From Lysobacter sp. Root76 (GTDB taxonomy: Bacteria > Pseudomonadota > Gammaproteobacteria > Xanthomonadales > Xanthomonadaceae): a stretch of 64,000 nucleotides of DNA. A program made the position numbers and the translations under genes. The DNA lies in the NCBI RefSeq assembly GCF_001428685.1, contig NZ_LMIK01000008.1, positions 48,730 through 112,729 of the forward strand, in the 5' to 3' direction. This document shows positions 24,914 to 34,570 of the stretch, one piece after another (the stretch's first letter is position 1; each line of letters opens with the position of its first letter). The notes under the pieces are model-generated. The model searched no databases and had not been told where the DNA came from. It saw only the letters and a program-made list of their open reading frames with translations.

Positions 24914-27900
24914 TCACTCGCCAGTCTTGGCGGTGGCCTGGGTTTCGTCGCTCAGGCCCGACACCGGTGCCGACATCGGCTGTGCACGCGGGTTGAACGA
25001 CAGCAGCAGGCCGAAGCTGGTGCTGGCATCCTGGCCCGAAGCGTGCTCGCGACGCAGCAGCAGCGACAGCTTCCAGCCCGCGGCGATGTCCAGGTCCACG
25101 CCGCCGCCGTACATCAGCGCGTTGTTGCCGTAGCTGCGCAGGCCGAGGGTGTAGTCGTTGGCGAGCGGCACCACCACGTAGTTCAGATCGACATCGCTGC
25201 TGTTGCTGATCGCGTCGCGGTACTCGAGCATCCAGTACGGCCGGAACACGCCGTTGGAACCCTGGACCAGATAACTGCCTTCCAGGCCCACGGCCAGGCC
25301 GTTGTTCTTCACGGTCTGCGAGCCGTAGGACAGGTCGTAGATGCCCAGGCCGAACTCGCGGTACGCATCGAGGCGGGTGCGGCTGGCATCGAAGCGGCCG
25401 TAGCTGGTCAGGGTCATGCGTTCGCTGGCGCGTTCGTAACCGACGGTCAGGGCCCCGAAGGACTGGGTGCCGTCGCGCTCCGCGGTGGCGGCCGCGGCGG
25501 CCGGATCGCTCCAGCGCTTGATGTCGAAGCCCAGGCGTCCCCAACCCAAGGTGCCGTCGACGAACAGATGCTCGCCGTGGCGCCACAGGCCGTACAGCGA
25601 CAGCGAGCGCTGGTCGGCGTCCAGGCGCGAACTCGAACGGGTCAGGTCGGTGTCGTTCCAGGCGAAGCCGCCGGCGAGACCGAACAGGAAGTTCTCGTTG
25701 ACGCGCCAATCGGCGCCGACCGTGATGCCGTCGCTGCGGAAGTTGTAGCCTTCGCTGCCGCTGCGGCCCTCGCGATCGCCGGCGGTGATGGTGCCGGCGG
25801 TCCACACGCCCCAGCCCGGCGGCAGGCGCACCGCATCGTCGGAGACGAACTGCGCGGCCGGCAGGGTCAGGCTGCTGTTGCGGCCGCCGCTCACGTTCAG
25901 GCTCAGGCCGTTGCTGGAGCGGTTGTTGCTGCCGTGGCGCAGCTGACGCAGGCGGTCGCGGATGTTGGACTGCTGCGCCAGCGCGAAGCGCACGCTGGCG
26001 TCGACCTGGGCCTGCAGCAGACCGACCACGCCCGGGTCGCGGGTCGGATCCGGGCGCGCGGTGACCGCCAGACCCGTGCTGACCGAAGCCTGCACGTAGT
26101 TCGCCGTCGCCGCCTGGGTCGCGATCAGGGTCGCGGTGCCGGGACCGACGATGGTCACCTGGCGTCCGCTCACGGTCGCCACCGCGGTGTTGCTGCTGGT
26201 GAACGTGAAAGCGCCGCTGGGGTTGCTGCTGGTCGGATTGGGCAGATCGAACGCGGGTTCGCCCACCGTCTTCACCACGTTGCCGATCCAGCTCAGGCTG
26301 GGCGTGGCCGCGCCGATCGTCACGTTCAGCGTTGCCTGCGCAGCGGTGTTGTAACTGGCGTTGCCCGCCTGGTTGGCGGTGAGCGCGCAGCTGCCCGCCG
26401 CCAGCATGGTCACCGCACTGCCGGCGACGGTGCACACCGCCGGCGAGGTGCTGGCGAACACCACTGGATTGCCCGAAGCGCCGCCGTTGGCGGACACCGA
26501 GAACGTGCCGTTCGGTGCGTACACCGGGGCGGCCGGGTTGGCGGCGAAACCGGTGATGGTCTGCGCAGCCGCGGCGATCGTCACGTTCAAGCTCACCTGC
26601 GGCGCCGCGCTGTAGTTGGCGTCGCCGGCCTGATCGGCGGTGAGCGCGCAACTGCCGCCGCTGAGCATGGTCGCGGTGTTGCCGCTGACCGAGCACACCG
26701 ACGGCGTGGTGCTGGCGAACACCACCGGGCTGGTCGAGGGACCGCCGTTGGCGGACAGCGCAAAGCTGCCGCCCGGCGCATACACCGGCGCGGCCGGATT
26801 GGCGGCGAAGCCGGTGATGACCTGGCTGGCCGTGCCGATGCCCACGTTCAACTGCGCCTGCGGTGCCGCGCTGTAGTTGGCGTCGCCGGCCTGGTCGGCG
26901 GTGAGCGCGCAACTGCCCGCGCCCTGCATCGTCACCGTGTTGCCGGCCACCGTGCATACCGCCGGCGTGGTGCTGGCGAACACCACCGGGCTGGTGGAAG
27001 GACCGGCGGTGGCCGAGACCGTGAACGTACCGCCCGGCGCGTACACCGGCGCGGCCGGATTGGCGGCGAAGTTGCTGATCGTCTGCGCTGCGGTGGAGAT
27101 GCCCACGTTCAACAGCGCCTGCGGCGCGGGGTCGTAGTTGGCGTTGCCGGCCTGGTTGGCGGTGAGCGCGCAGTTGCCCGCGCCCTGCATCGTCACCGTG
27201 CTGCCGGCCACCGTGCATACCGCCGGCGTGGTGCTGGCGAACACGACCGGATTGCCGGAGGCGCCGCCGCTGGCCGAAACCGTGAACGTGCCGCCCGGCG
27301 CATAGGTCGGCGCGGCCGGGTTGGCGACGAAGGCAGCGATCGCCTGGGCGATCCTGGCCACCGTCACGCTGTAGGCGCGGGTACCGCTGAAACCGTTGCT
27401 GGACGTGGCCTGCACCGTGAAGTTGAAGGTACCGGCCGCGGTCGGCGTGCCCGACAGCGCGCCCGCCGCGCTCAGGCTCAGGCCCGGCGGCAAGGCGCCC
27501 GCGCTCAGCGCGAAGGTGTACGGGGCGGTGCCGCCGTTGGCGCTGCTGGCGGTCAGGGTTTGCGAGTAAGCGGTGTTGTAGACCGGATTGGGCAGCGTGG
27601 TCGGCGCGATGGTCGTCGTCACCGTCACGCAGCTCAGCGCCACGTTGTTCAGGTCCGCGCCGATCGCGTTGCCGCTGTTCGGCGTGACCGAGCACAACTG
27701 CCCGGCGGGCGGCGCCAGCACGCTCACGCTCCAGTTCGCCCCGACCGGCAGACGCGTGGGAAAGACATAGCTACTGGCGGCCTGCGCCACCACGACCTGC
27801 TGACTGCTGACCGGGTTGGTCGCGTTGAGCTGCAGGGTCACTGCGCCGGTCTGGCCGCTGGCCGGGCCGCCGACCGAGAATTCCATCGGCGCGAAGCAAA

Positions 27901-28876
27901 TCAAGGCCGCGCCGTTGCCGGTCTGCACGCCGTTGTTGAAGACGACTGCGCTGAGGCCGGTGGCCGCCGAGCTGCCGCCACCGCCACCGCCGCCGCCGCC
28001 GTTCCAGTTCGTCTGACAGGTGACGGTGCCGACGCCGGCACCACCGCCGCCCGCGCCGACCGTGGCGCCGCCACCGCCGCCGCCGCCGTAGCCGGCGCCG
28101 ATGAAGGAACCGGAGAAATTGAAAGAATTGCCGCCGTTGCCGTTGGCCGCGTTGCCCGCCGTCGCCGGGTAGCCGCCGCAGCCGCCGCCGCCCGCACCGC
28201 CGGTGCCGACCGAACCGCCGCCGCCGCCGTAGGGGCCGGGACCGCCTGGCACGCTCGCGCCCGTGCCGCCGACACCGCCGCCGCCCACGCCGCCGTTACC
28301 GCCGGCGATCACGTCCGCGTTGCTCCAGCCGGCGTTGCCGCCGCCACCGCCGCCGCCGGCGACGCCGACCCGGTTGCCGATGCCGTTGCCGCCCACGCGC
28401 AGATCGGTGGCGCCGCCGCCGATGCCGTCGACGCCCTGGCCGAGACCGCCGGGATTGACCGCCTGCGAGCCCTGTCCGCCGACCCAGATCGACAGAGCCG
28501 CGCCCGGCGTGACCGCCAGGGTGCCGCGCACGCGTCCGCCCAGGCCGCCGCCGCCGCCCGGCGAATTGGGGCTGCCGCCGATGGTGCCGGCGCCGCTGCG
28601 GCCGGCGCCGCCTTGCGCGCCGCTCAGATAGACCGTCAGCGAATGCACGCCGGCCGGGACCGTGACGGTCTGCTCGCCGCCGGTGTAGCCGAACGCCGCC
28701 GGCGTCTCCCCGACCGCGCAGCTTTGCGCGTGGGCGGTACCGGTCAGCGCCAGACCCGGCAGCAAGGCCAGCAGTCCGAGCAGAACCATCGGTTTGCGCG
28801 CATCGCGCCTAACGGTATTCGCAGCCTTCCATAACGACGCACACGCGCGCGCCGCCGCATTCCCAAAGCGATTCAT
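24914..28876 (-). CDS. Large glycine-rich, Ig-repeat autotransporter
   Basis: 1320 residues. An extended signal (1-50, cleaved after GTAHA) is followed by a Gly-rich region (85-305, with long G runs). An Ig-like putative adhesin domain comes next (about 425-507, GALPPGLSLSAAGALSGTP). Then come four repeats of exactly 87 residues (510-857) plus a diverged fifth, and a C-terminal autotransporter beta barrel (about 955-1296) with alternating strands such as WGVWTAGTITAGDR. The barrel strand FGLLLSFNP is followed by about 24 extra residues, so the protein does not end in the usual aromatic residue. Each repeat holds two Cys. It is probably a surface adhesin. Confidence 0.85.
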   Translation of the reverse strand: MNRFGNAAARACASLWKAANTVRRDARKPMVLLGLLALLPGLALTGTAHAQSCAVGETPAAFGYTGGEQTVTVPAGVHSLTVYLSGAQGGAGRSGAGTIGGSPNSPGGGGGLGGRVRGTLAVTPGAALSIWVGGQGSQAVNPGGLGQGVDGIGGGATDLRVGGNGIGNRVGVAGGGGGGGNAGWSNADVIAGGNGGVGGGGVGGTGASVPGGPGPYGGGGGSVGTGGAGGGGCGGYPATAGNAANGNGGNSFNFSGSFIGAGYGGGGGGGATVGAGGGGAGVGTVTCQTNWNGGGGGGGGGSSAATGLSAVVFNNGVQTGNGAALICFAPMEFSVGGPASGQTGAVTLQLNATNPVSSQQVVVAQAASSYVFPTRLPVGANWSVSVLAPPAGQLCSVTPNSGNAIGADLNNVALSCVTVTTTIAPTTLPNPVYNTAYSQTLTASSANGGTAPYTFALSAGALPPGLSLSAAGALSGTPTAAGTFNFTVQATSSNGFSGTRAYSVTVARIAQAIAAFVANPAAPTYAPGGTFTVSASGGASGNPVVFASTTPAVCTVAGSTVTMQGAGNCALTANQAGNANYDPAPQALLNVGISTAAQTISNFAANPAAPVYAPGGTFTVSATAGPSTSPVVFASTTPAVCTVAGNTVTMQGAGSCALTADQAGDANYSAAPQAQLNVGIGTASQVITGFAANPAAPVYAPGGSFALSANGGPSTSPVVFASTTPSVCSVSGNTATMLSGGSCALTADQAGDANYSAAPQVSLNVTIAAAAQTITGFAANPAAPVYAPNGTFSVSANGGASGNPVVFASTSPAVCTVAGSAVTMLAAGSCALTANQAGNASYNTAAQATLNVTIGAATPSLSWIGNVVKTVGEPAFDLPNPTSSNPSGAFTFTSSNTAVATVSGRQVTIVGPGTATLIATQAATANYVQASVSTGLAVTARPDPTRDPGVVGLLQAQVDASVRFALAQQSNIRDRLRQLRHGSNNRSSNGLSLNVSGGRNSSLTLPAAQFVSDDAVRLPPGWGVWTAGTITAGDREGRSGSEGYNFRSDGITVGADWRVNENFLFGLAGGFAWNDTDLTRSSSRLDADQRSLSLYGLWRHGEHLFVDGTLGWGRLGFDIKRWSDPAAAAATAERDGTQSFGALTVGYERASERMTLTSYGRFDASRTRLDAYREFGLGIYDLSYGSQTVKNNGLAVGLEGSYLVQGSNGVFRPYWMLEYRDAISNSSDVDLNYVVVPLANDYTLGLRSYGNNALMYGGGVDLDIAAGWKLSLLLRREHASGQDASTSFGLLLSFNPRAQPMSAPVSGLSDETQATAKTGE
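26306..27349 (-). repeat. Four tandem 261-bp coding repeats
   Basis: The minus-strand coding sequence repeats every 261 bp (87 codons) four times, in perfect register, with most codons conserved. Common units are FAANPAAPVYAPGG, PVVFASTTPAVCTVAG and SCALTADQAGDANYSAAPQ. A fifth copy (860-940 of the protein) keeps the length but has drifted. Near-identical DNA implies recent duplication or gene conversion, and such arrays can change copy number. Confidence 0.9.
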
Positions 28877-29783
28877 GGAGCCCCCTGGTCGGATCGAGTC
28901 GATCGAGTCCGTGATGCCTTAAACGTGCTGCTCGGCACACTAAATACCGTGACAACGCGCACATTTCCCCGGCGCAAAGATTACATGGCGTCCCGCCGGG
29001 GGCAATCCCCGGGATCGGGTAGCGGCGGGGTCCGGCCGGCCCAGGTCGCGGCCCGTGAGGCCGGCGCGGCGGTGGCACGGGCCGGGGGCGCGACGGCGGG
29101 CGAGCAGGCGCCAGACCGGCTCCAACGCCGGCAAACCATCGGGGTCGGCCCGTCGCTGCGAACCGTCGCGGTGCCGCCTCCGGCATAGCGGTGGCGCCTC
29201 CACGCCCCCTCTCATGCCCCCGGCGCACGCAATCGCCCCGGCGTCGCTGTCCCCGCCCAACGGTGCTTTTGAGGTCACGAACGGCAGTCACGGCGAGCGC
29301 CGACGCGGCCGCGAAGCCGACGCTCGGGCGCTTGCCGCCGTCGGATGGCCCAGCGGCCAGCGGGGACAGGCATGGCCGGCACCGTCGCCGACTCGCAAGG
29401 CCTGGGCATCGGCCCGGGCGAGCGAGCAGCGACGCAGCCGCGACGCCGGCCTGAAGCCTCCATCATTCGAGCGAGTATCGATTCGCGTCATTCAAGCGCC
29501 GCAATCCATGTCGAAAACACGGCGTGAGCGCGGCCCAAGCGAAGGCATGCCGTCCTGCAACGCCACGCCGATCGAAGCGGTCGCTGCACAGCGGGCCAGG
29601 CGGTTCGAGGCCGATGCGAGGACTCGCAAGCGGCGGTCGCCCGCGAACCCGCATGGCGGCGTCCGCGGTGGGCCGAGTACAATCGCCGGATCGGTTCGCC
29701 GGCCTCGCCCGCCTTGCCGGCTGCTGCGGCGCGATCTGCAACGGCCGCACCCGGGCCACGCAAGCGATTGATTTTCCTAGCAT
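28877..29783. other. 907-bp gene-free region before tRNA-Arg
   Basis: No gene is supported on either strand. Open frames here are Arg/Ala/Pro-rich, lack ribosome sites and look like GC-rich noise. The first 100 bp (to about 28980) is AT-richer and should carry the promoter of the autotransporter gene; the last part would carry that of the tRNA. No repeats or insertion-sequence ends were seen. Confidence 0.5.
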
Positions 29784-29860
29784 GGCCCCGTAGCTCAGCT
29801 GGATAGAGCATCCCCCTCCTAAGGGGAAGGTCACACGTTCGAATCGTGTCGGGGTCGCCA
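29784..29860 (+). tRNA. tRNA-Arg (anticodon CCT)
   Basis: The cloverleaf is complete. The acceptor GGCCCCG pairs with CGGGGTC, the D-stem is GCTC/GAGC, the anticodon stem TCCCC/GGGGA encloses loop CTCCTAA (anticodon CCT, reading AGG), and the T-stem is ACACG/CGTGT. CCA is encoded at 29858-29860. The ALDH gene begins 81 bp downstream on the same strand. Confidence 0.95.
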
Positions 29861-29941
29861 GGCTGCACGTACATGGTCCGTACGCAATCCCGCATATCGA
29901 TGTGCGGATTTTTCTATGTTTCCGATTCTGGAGTTTTTGCG

Positions 29942-31474
29942 ATGACGCACGCTGTTCTGACCGCCCTCGGCCTGAAAGATCTCGAGTCCGGCACCTACCT
30001 CGGCCATGGCGAATGGGCCGCGACCCGCGACGCCGGCGTGCTGGAATCGATCAACCCGACCGACGGCGAAGTGCTGGCGCGGGTGCAGGCGTCCTCGCAG
30101 AGCGACTACGACACCATCGTCGAGCGCGCCCAGGCCGCATTCGCGGTGTGGCGCACCACCCCGGCTCCGCGCCGCGGCGAAGCCATCCGCCTGTGCGCCG
30201 ACGCGCTGCGCCAGCACAAGGGCGCGCTGGGTTCGCTGGTCGCGCTGGAAATGGGCAAGTCCAAGCCGGAAGGCGACGGCGAAGTGCAGGAAATGATCGA
30301 CATCGGCGACTTCGCCGTCGGTCTGTCGCGCCAGCTGTACGGCCTGACCATGCATTCCGAGCGCCCGGGCCACCGCATGTACGAGCAGTGGCATCCGCTG
30401 GGCCTGGTCGGCGTGATCTCGGCCTTCAACTTCCCGGTCGCGGTCTGGGCCTGGAATGCGTTCATCGCGGCGATCTGCGGCGACATCACGATCTGGAAGC
30501 CCTCGCCCAAGACCCCGCTGTCGGCGGTGGCATCGATGAAGATCTGCAACGAAGCGCTGCGCGCCGGCGGCTTCCCGGACATCTTCTTCCTGTTCAACGA
30601 CGCCGGCACCGAGCTGGCCTCGAACTTCGTCGACGACAAGCGCATCGGCCTGATCAGCTTCACCGGCTCGACCAAGGTCGGCCGCCACGTCGGCGAGCGC
30701 GTCGCCCGCCGCATGGGCCGTTCGCTGCTGGAACTGGGCGGCAACAACGCGATAATCGTCGACGCCGGCGCCGACCTGAAGCTGGCGATCCCGGCGATCG
30801 CGTTCGGCGCGGTCGGCACCGCCGGCCAGCGTTGCACCACCACCCGCCGCCTGTTCGTGCACGAATCCATCCACGACGACGTGCTGGCCAAGCTGGTCGC
30901 TGCGTTCAAGCAGGTGGAGAAGAAGATCGGCGACCCGACCGACCCGGCCAATCTGATGGGCCCGCTCAACAGCCGCGACGCGGTGCAGGCGTACCTGGAC
31001 GCGGTCGAGCTGGCCAAGGCCAGCGGCGGCAAGGTCGAAACCGGCGGCGCGGCGATCGAGGGCAAGGGCAACTTCGTCCTGCCGACCATCGTCACCGGCC
31101 TGAGCAACGACGCCGAGGTCGTGCAGACCGAAACCTTCGCGCCGATCCTGTACGTGATGAAATTCAAGACCCTCGATGAGGCCATCGCGCTGCAGAACGA
31201 CGTGCCGCAAGGCCTGTCCTCGTCGATCTTCACCGCCAACCTCAAGGCCGCCGAGGCCTTCCTGTCGGCCGCGGGCTCGGATTGCGGCATCGCCAACGTC
31301 AACATCGGCACCTCCGGCGCCGAGATCGGCGGCGCGTTCGGCGGCGAGAAGGAAACCGGCGGCGGTCGCGAGTCGGGTTCGGATGCGTGGCGCGCCTACA
31401 TGCGCCGCCAGACCAACACCATCAACTACTCCGACGCATTGCCGCTGGCGCAGGGCATCAAGTTCGACCTCTGA
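29942..31474 (+). CDS. ALDH7-type aldehyde dehydrogenase
   Basis: 510 residues. NAD-dependent aldehyde dehydrogenase of the antiquitin/ALDH7 group, which oxidises alpha-aminoadipic semialdehyde in lysine breakdown. [13 protein letters not shown] is the substrate tunnel start, [11 protein letters not shown] binds NAD, LELGGNN holds the catalytic Glu and [18 protein letters not shown] the nucleophile Cys. The ATG at 29942 gives the normal family length; reading to the tRNA end is excluded. A perfect hairpin 20 bp after the stop may end or attenuate the transcript. Confidence 0.92.
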   Translation: MTHAVLTALGLKDLESGTYLGHGEWAATRDAGVLESINPTDGEVLARVQASSQSDYDTIVERAQAAFAVWRTTPAPRRGEAIRLCADALRQHKGALGSLVALEMGKSKPEGDGEVQEMIDIGDFAVGLSRQLYGLTMHSERPGHRMYEQWHPLGLVGVISAFNFPVAVWAWNAFIAAICGDITIWKPSPKTPLSAVASMKICNEALRAGGFPDIFFLFNDAGTELASNFVDDKRIGLISFTGSTKVGRHVGERVARRMGRSLLELGGNNAIIVDAGADLKLAIPAIAFGAVGTAGQRCTTTRRLFVHESIHDDVLAKLVAAFKQVEKKIGDPTDPANLMGPLNSRDAVQAYLDAVELAKASGGKVETGGAAIEGKGNFVLPTIVTGLSNDAEVVQTETFAPILYVMKFKTLDEAIALQNDVPQGLSSSIFTANLKAAEAFLSAAGSDCGIANVNIGTSGAEIGGAFGGEKETGGGRESGSDAWRAYMRRQTNTINYSDALPLAQGIKFDL

Positions 31475-31493
31475 GGTCGGTAGCGTAACGAAG

Positions 31494-31517
31494 GCGGGTC
31501 CGCCCAGGCGGACCCGC
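31494..31517. terminator. GC-rich hairpin between ALDH and phosphoesterase genes
   Basis: GCGGGTCCGCC at 31494-31504 and GGCGGACCCGC at 31507-31517 form an 11-bp perfect stem with a two-base loop. There is no T-run, so it may be a weak terminator or attenuator rather than a clear one. Confidence 0.45.
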
Positions 31518-31531
31518 TGCGGGAGCACGGC

Positions 31532-32269
31532 ATGCGCATCGCGGTCGTCTCGGACATTCACGGCAATCTCGGCGCGCTGCGCGCGGTGCTGGCCGATATC
31601 GACGCGCGCGCCTGCGATGTCACCGTCAACCTCGGCGACATCCTGTCCGGCCCGCTGCAGCCGGTGGAAACCGCCGACCTGCTGATCGGCCTGGGCCTGC
31701 CGACGATCCGCGGCAACCACGAACGCCAACTGCTGGAACCGCGCGCGGGCATGGGCGCGTCCGATGCTCACGCCCGCGACCTGCTGCGCCCGGACCAACT
31801 GGACTGGATCGCCGCGCTGCCGGCGACGCTGGCCTTGAACGATGCGGTGTATCTCTGCCACGGCAGCCCGCGCGACGATCTCGAATACTTCCTGGAACAG
31901 CTCGACGCCGGCGTGCCGCGCGCGGCCACCGCGGACGAAGCCGCGGACAAGGCCTGCGATATCCGCCACGCCGTGATCCTGTGCGGCCACACCCACATCC
32001 CGCGCGCGACCCGCCTGGACGACGGCCGGCTGCTGGTGAACCCCGGCAGCGTCGGCCTGCAGGCCTATCACTCCGAGCATCCGAGCCCGCACGACATGGA
32101 GGTCGGCGATCCTCGCGCCCGTTACGCGATCCTCGACGATGCCGGCGGGCGCTGGAGCGCCGAACTGCGCGCGGTCGGCTACGACCACGAGGCCGCCGCC
32201 GCGCTCACCCTGCGCAATGGCCGTGGCGACTGGGCCCAGGCCTTGCGCAGCGGCCGGGTCGGAACCTAG
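31532..32269 (+). CDS. Calcineurin-like metallophosphoesterase (YfcE/MJ0936-like)
   Basis: 245 residues. All metal motifs of the calcineurin-like fold are present: VVSDIHGNLGAL, VNLGDILSGP, IRGNHERQL, LCHGSPRDDLEYF and ILCGHTHIPRATRL with NPGSVG. The ribosome site GGGAG precedes the ATG. Relatives hydrolyse phosphodiesters or nucleotides; the substrate here is unknown. It follows the ALDH7 gene on the same strand and precedes pyrD by about 200 bp. Confidence 0.9.
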   Translation: MRIAVVSDIHGNLGALRAVLADIDARACDVTVNLGDILSGPLQPVETADLLIGLGLPTIRGNHERQLLEPRAGMGASDAHARDLLRPDQLDWIAALPATLALNDAVYLCHGSPRDDLEYFLEQLDAGVPRAATADEAADKACDIRHAVILCGHTHIPRATRLDDGRLLVNPGSVGLQAYHSEHPSPHDMEVGDPRARYAILDDAGGRWSAELRAVGYDHEAAAALTLRNGRGDWAQALRSGRVGT

Positions 32270-32471
32270 CGCCGGACGTCTCGCCTGGGCCGGGCGGGCC
32301 GACGCCGCCGCCCCGTCCGCCCCGGGTTTCATGGCGTTTTCACTGTACTGCGGCAGGGGCGACCCCGCCCGGGCTGGCGCTCCGGCCCTCTCGCAGCGCA
32401 TTCGCGCTCGCCTCGCGAGCGCCGCATAGGCGATAATGCTCGTTCGTTCTACAGCGGACGCCTGCGATCCC

Positions 32472-33527
32472 GTGTACAGCCTCGCCCGCCCCTTTCTCTT
32501 CGGACTGGATGCCGAACGAGCGCATGGTCTTGGCCTCACGGCGCTGGAAACGGCTTATCGCACCGGCCTCAATCCGCTGCTGGGCTCCCGGCCCAAACCG
32601 TTCCCGACCAAGGTCTTCGGCCTGACCTTCCCGAACCCGGTCGGCCTGGCCGCCGGTCTGGACAAGAACGGCGCCCACATCGACGCCCTGCTGGCGTTGG
32701 GCTTCGGTTTCGTCGAGGTCGGCACGGTCACGCCACGGCCGCAGGCCGGCAATCCCAAGCCGCGCATGTTCCGCCTGCCCGAGCACGAAGCGGTGATCAA
32801 CCGCCTGGGGTTCAACAACGAGGGCGTCGATGCCCTGGTCCGCAACGTCGAACGCGCGCACCGTCGCAACGGCCTGCTCGGGATCAACATCGGCAAGAAC
32901 AAGGACACCCCGAACGAGTCGGCCGAAGACGATTACCTGCTGTGCCTGGAACGGGTCTATCCCCTGGCCGACTACATCACGGTCAATATCTCCTCGCCCA
33001 ACACCGCCGGCCTGCGCGAGCTGCAGGAAGAACAATCCCTGCGCCGCCTGATCGGCACCCTGCGCGAGGCGCAGGAGAAGTACGGCGCGCGGCACGGCAA
33101 GCGCGTGCCGATGCTGGTCAAGATCGCGCCCGACCTGTCCGACCACGACATCGAAGCCGCGGCGCGCGTGCTCAGGGAACTGCAGGTCGACGGCGTGATC
33201 GCGACCAACACCACCATCTCGCGGATCGCCATCGAGGGCGCTGCCCACGCCGGCGAAGTGGGCGGCCTGTCCGGGCGTCCGCTGATGGGCCAGTCGACCA
33301 CGGTGCTGCGCATGCTGCGCACCCGGCTGCCCGAATCGATCCCGATGATCGGCGTCGGCGGCATCCTGTCCGGCGCCGATGCGGTCACCAAGATGGCCGC
33401 GGGCGCGGCCCTGGTGCAGTGCTACACCGGGCTGATCTATCGCGGCCCGGCGCTGGTGAACGAATGCGTGGAGGCGATGCGTCGCCGCAAGGAAGCGCCG
33501 AGCCGCGGTAACGTGCCGCCGGTATGA
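32472..33527 (+). CDS. pyrD: Dihydroorotate dehydrogenase (quinone), class 2
   Basis: 351 residues. Oxidises dihydroorotate to orotate with FMN and membrane quinone in pyrimidine synthesis. The N-terminal [20 protein letters not shown] is the class 2 membrane-docking helix. FMN and substrate contacts are in [33 protein letters not shown] (catalytic Ser) and ATNTTISR. I choose the GTG at 32472 because family members begin right at YSLxRP; a start at 32436 adds 12 residues. Its stop overlaps murB in an ATGA. Confidence 0.94.
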   Translation: MYSLARPFLFGLDAERAHGLGLTALETAYRTGLNPLLGSRPKPFPTKVFGLTFPNPVGLAAGLDKNGAHIDALLALGFGFVEVGTVTPRPQAGNPKPRMFRLPEHEAVINRLGFNNEGVDALVRNVERAHRRNGLLGINIGKNKDTPNESAEDDYLLCLERVYPLADYITVNISSPNTAGLRELQEEQSLRRLIGTLREAQEKYGARHGKRVPMLVKIAPDLSDHDIEAAARVLRELQVDGVIATNTTISRIAIEGAAHAGEVGGLSGRPLMGQSTTVLRMLRTRLPESIPMIGVGGILSGADAVTKMAAGAALVQCYTGLIYRGPALVNECVEAMRRRKEAPSRGNVPPV

Positions 33528-34570
33528 GCGACGCCGTCCGCCTCCTGCGCGAGGCTGCGTTGACCCGACGCAACACCTTCGGCGTGGCCGCGACCGCGCC
33601 CGTGCTGGCCGAAGTCGCCGACGCCGCGCGCCTGGACGAAGCCCTGCGCCTGCCCGAACTGCGCGACGGCATCGCCCTGATCCTGGGCGGCGGCAGCAAC
33701 CTGCTGTTCGCCGGCGACCCCGAGGGCGCGGTGCTGGCCCTGACCGGCGAGCGCGTACAGGTGCTGGGCGAAGCGCCCGACCGCGACGGCGCGATCCTGC
33801 GCGCCGACGCCGGCGTGCCCTGGCACGGCTTCGTCATGCGCACCCTGGAGGCCGGTTACGCCGGCCTGGAAAACCTGGCCCTGATCCCCGGCACGGTCGG
33901 CGCCGCGCCGATCCAGAACATCGGCGCCTACGGCGTGGAAGTGCGCGACTTCGTGCACGCGGTCGAAGCCTACGAGCCGGCGACCGCGACCCTGCACCGC
34001 TTCGACAGCGACGCCTGCCGCTTCGCCTACCGCGACAGCCTGTTCAAGCACGCGCCCGACCGCTACCTGGTGACCGCGGTCGAGTTCGCCCTGCCGCGCA
34101 CGCCTGCGCTGCGCCTGGATTACGCCGGCCTGGGCGAGGAACTCGCGGCGATGGGCGTGGACGCGCCGACCCCGCGCGCGGTCGCCGAGGCGGTGATCGC
34201 GATCCGCCGCCGCAAGCTGCCCGACCCCGCCGTGCTCGGCAACGCCGGCAGCTTCTTCAAGAATCCGATCGTCCCGCGCACGCAGGCCGAAGCGCTGCTG
34301 GCCGAACACCCCGCGCTGCCGGTGTTCCGCGGTGCCGACGACGACAGCCGCAAGCTCTCGGCCGGCTGGCTGATCGATGCCTGCGGCTGGAAAGGTCATC
34401 GCGACGGCGATGCCGGCGTCGCCGCCTCGCATGCGCTGGTGCTGGTCAACCACGGCCGGGCCAGCGGCGCGCAGTTGCTCGATCTGGCCCGCCGCATCGC
34501 CGATTCCGTGCACGGCCGTTTCGGCGTCGCCATCGAACCCGAGCCGCGCCTGATCGGCGCACGCTGGTGA
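33524..34570 (+). CDS. murB: UDP-N-acetylenolpyruvoylglucosamine reductase
   Basis: 348 residues. Reduces UDP-GlcNAc-enolpyruvate to UDP-MurNAc in peptidoglycan synthesis, with FAD and NADPH. Type I MurB motifs are clear: [52 protein letters not shown] (catalytic Ser) and [11 protein letters not shown] at the C-terminus. Overlaps pyrD by four bases upstream and the EamA gene by four bases downstream, so the three genes form one translationally coupled unit. Confidence 0.96.
   Translation: MSDAVRLLREAALTRRNTFGVAATAPVLAEVADAARLDEALRLPELRDGIALILGGGSNLLFAGDPEGAVLALTGERVQVLGEAPDRDGAILRADAGVPWHGFVMRTLEAGYAGLENLALIPGTVGAAPIQNIGAYGVEVRDFVHAVEAYEPATATLHRFDSDACRFAYRDSLFKHAPDRYLVTAVEFALPRTPALRLDYAGLGEELAAMGVDAPTPRAVAEAVIAIRRRKLPDPAVLGNAGSFFKNPIVPRTQAEALLAEHPALPVFRGADDDSRKLSAGWLIDACGWKGHRDGDAGVAASHALVLVNHGRASGAQLLDLARRIADSVHGRFGVAIEPEPRLIGARW

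Noticed and set aside
26306-27349. Possible CRISPR array
   Set aside because: The repeat unit is 261 bp, codes for protein in one frame and has no short repeats with unique spacers.
24845-28834. 1329-codon open frame antisense to the autotransporter
   Set aside because: It mirrors the Gly/Ala repeat coding of the real gene; composition is Arg/Ala/Gly with no domain.
29055-29771. 238-codon open frame upstream of tRNA-Arg
   Set aside because: Low-complexity Arg/Ala/Pro composition, no ribosome site and no similarity that I recognise.
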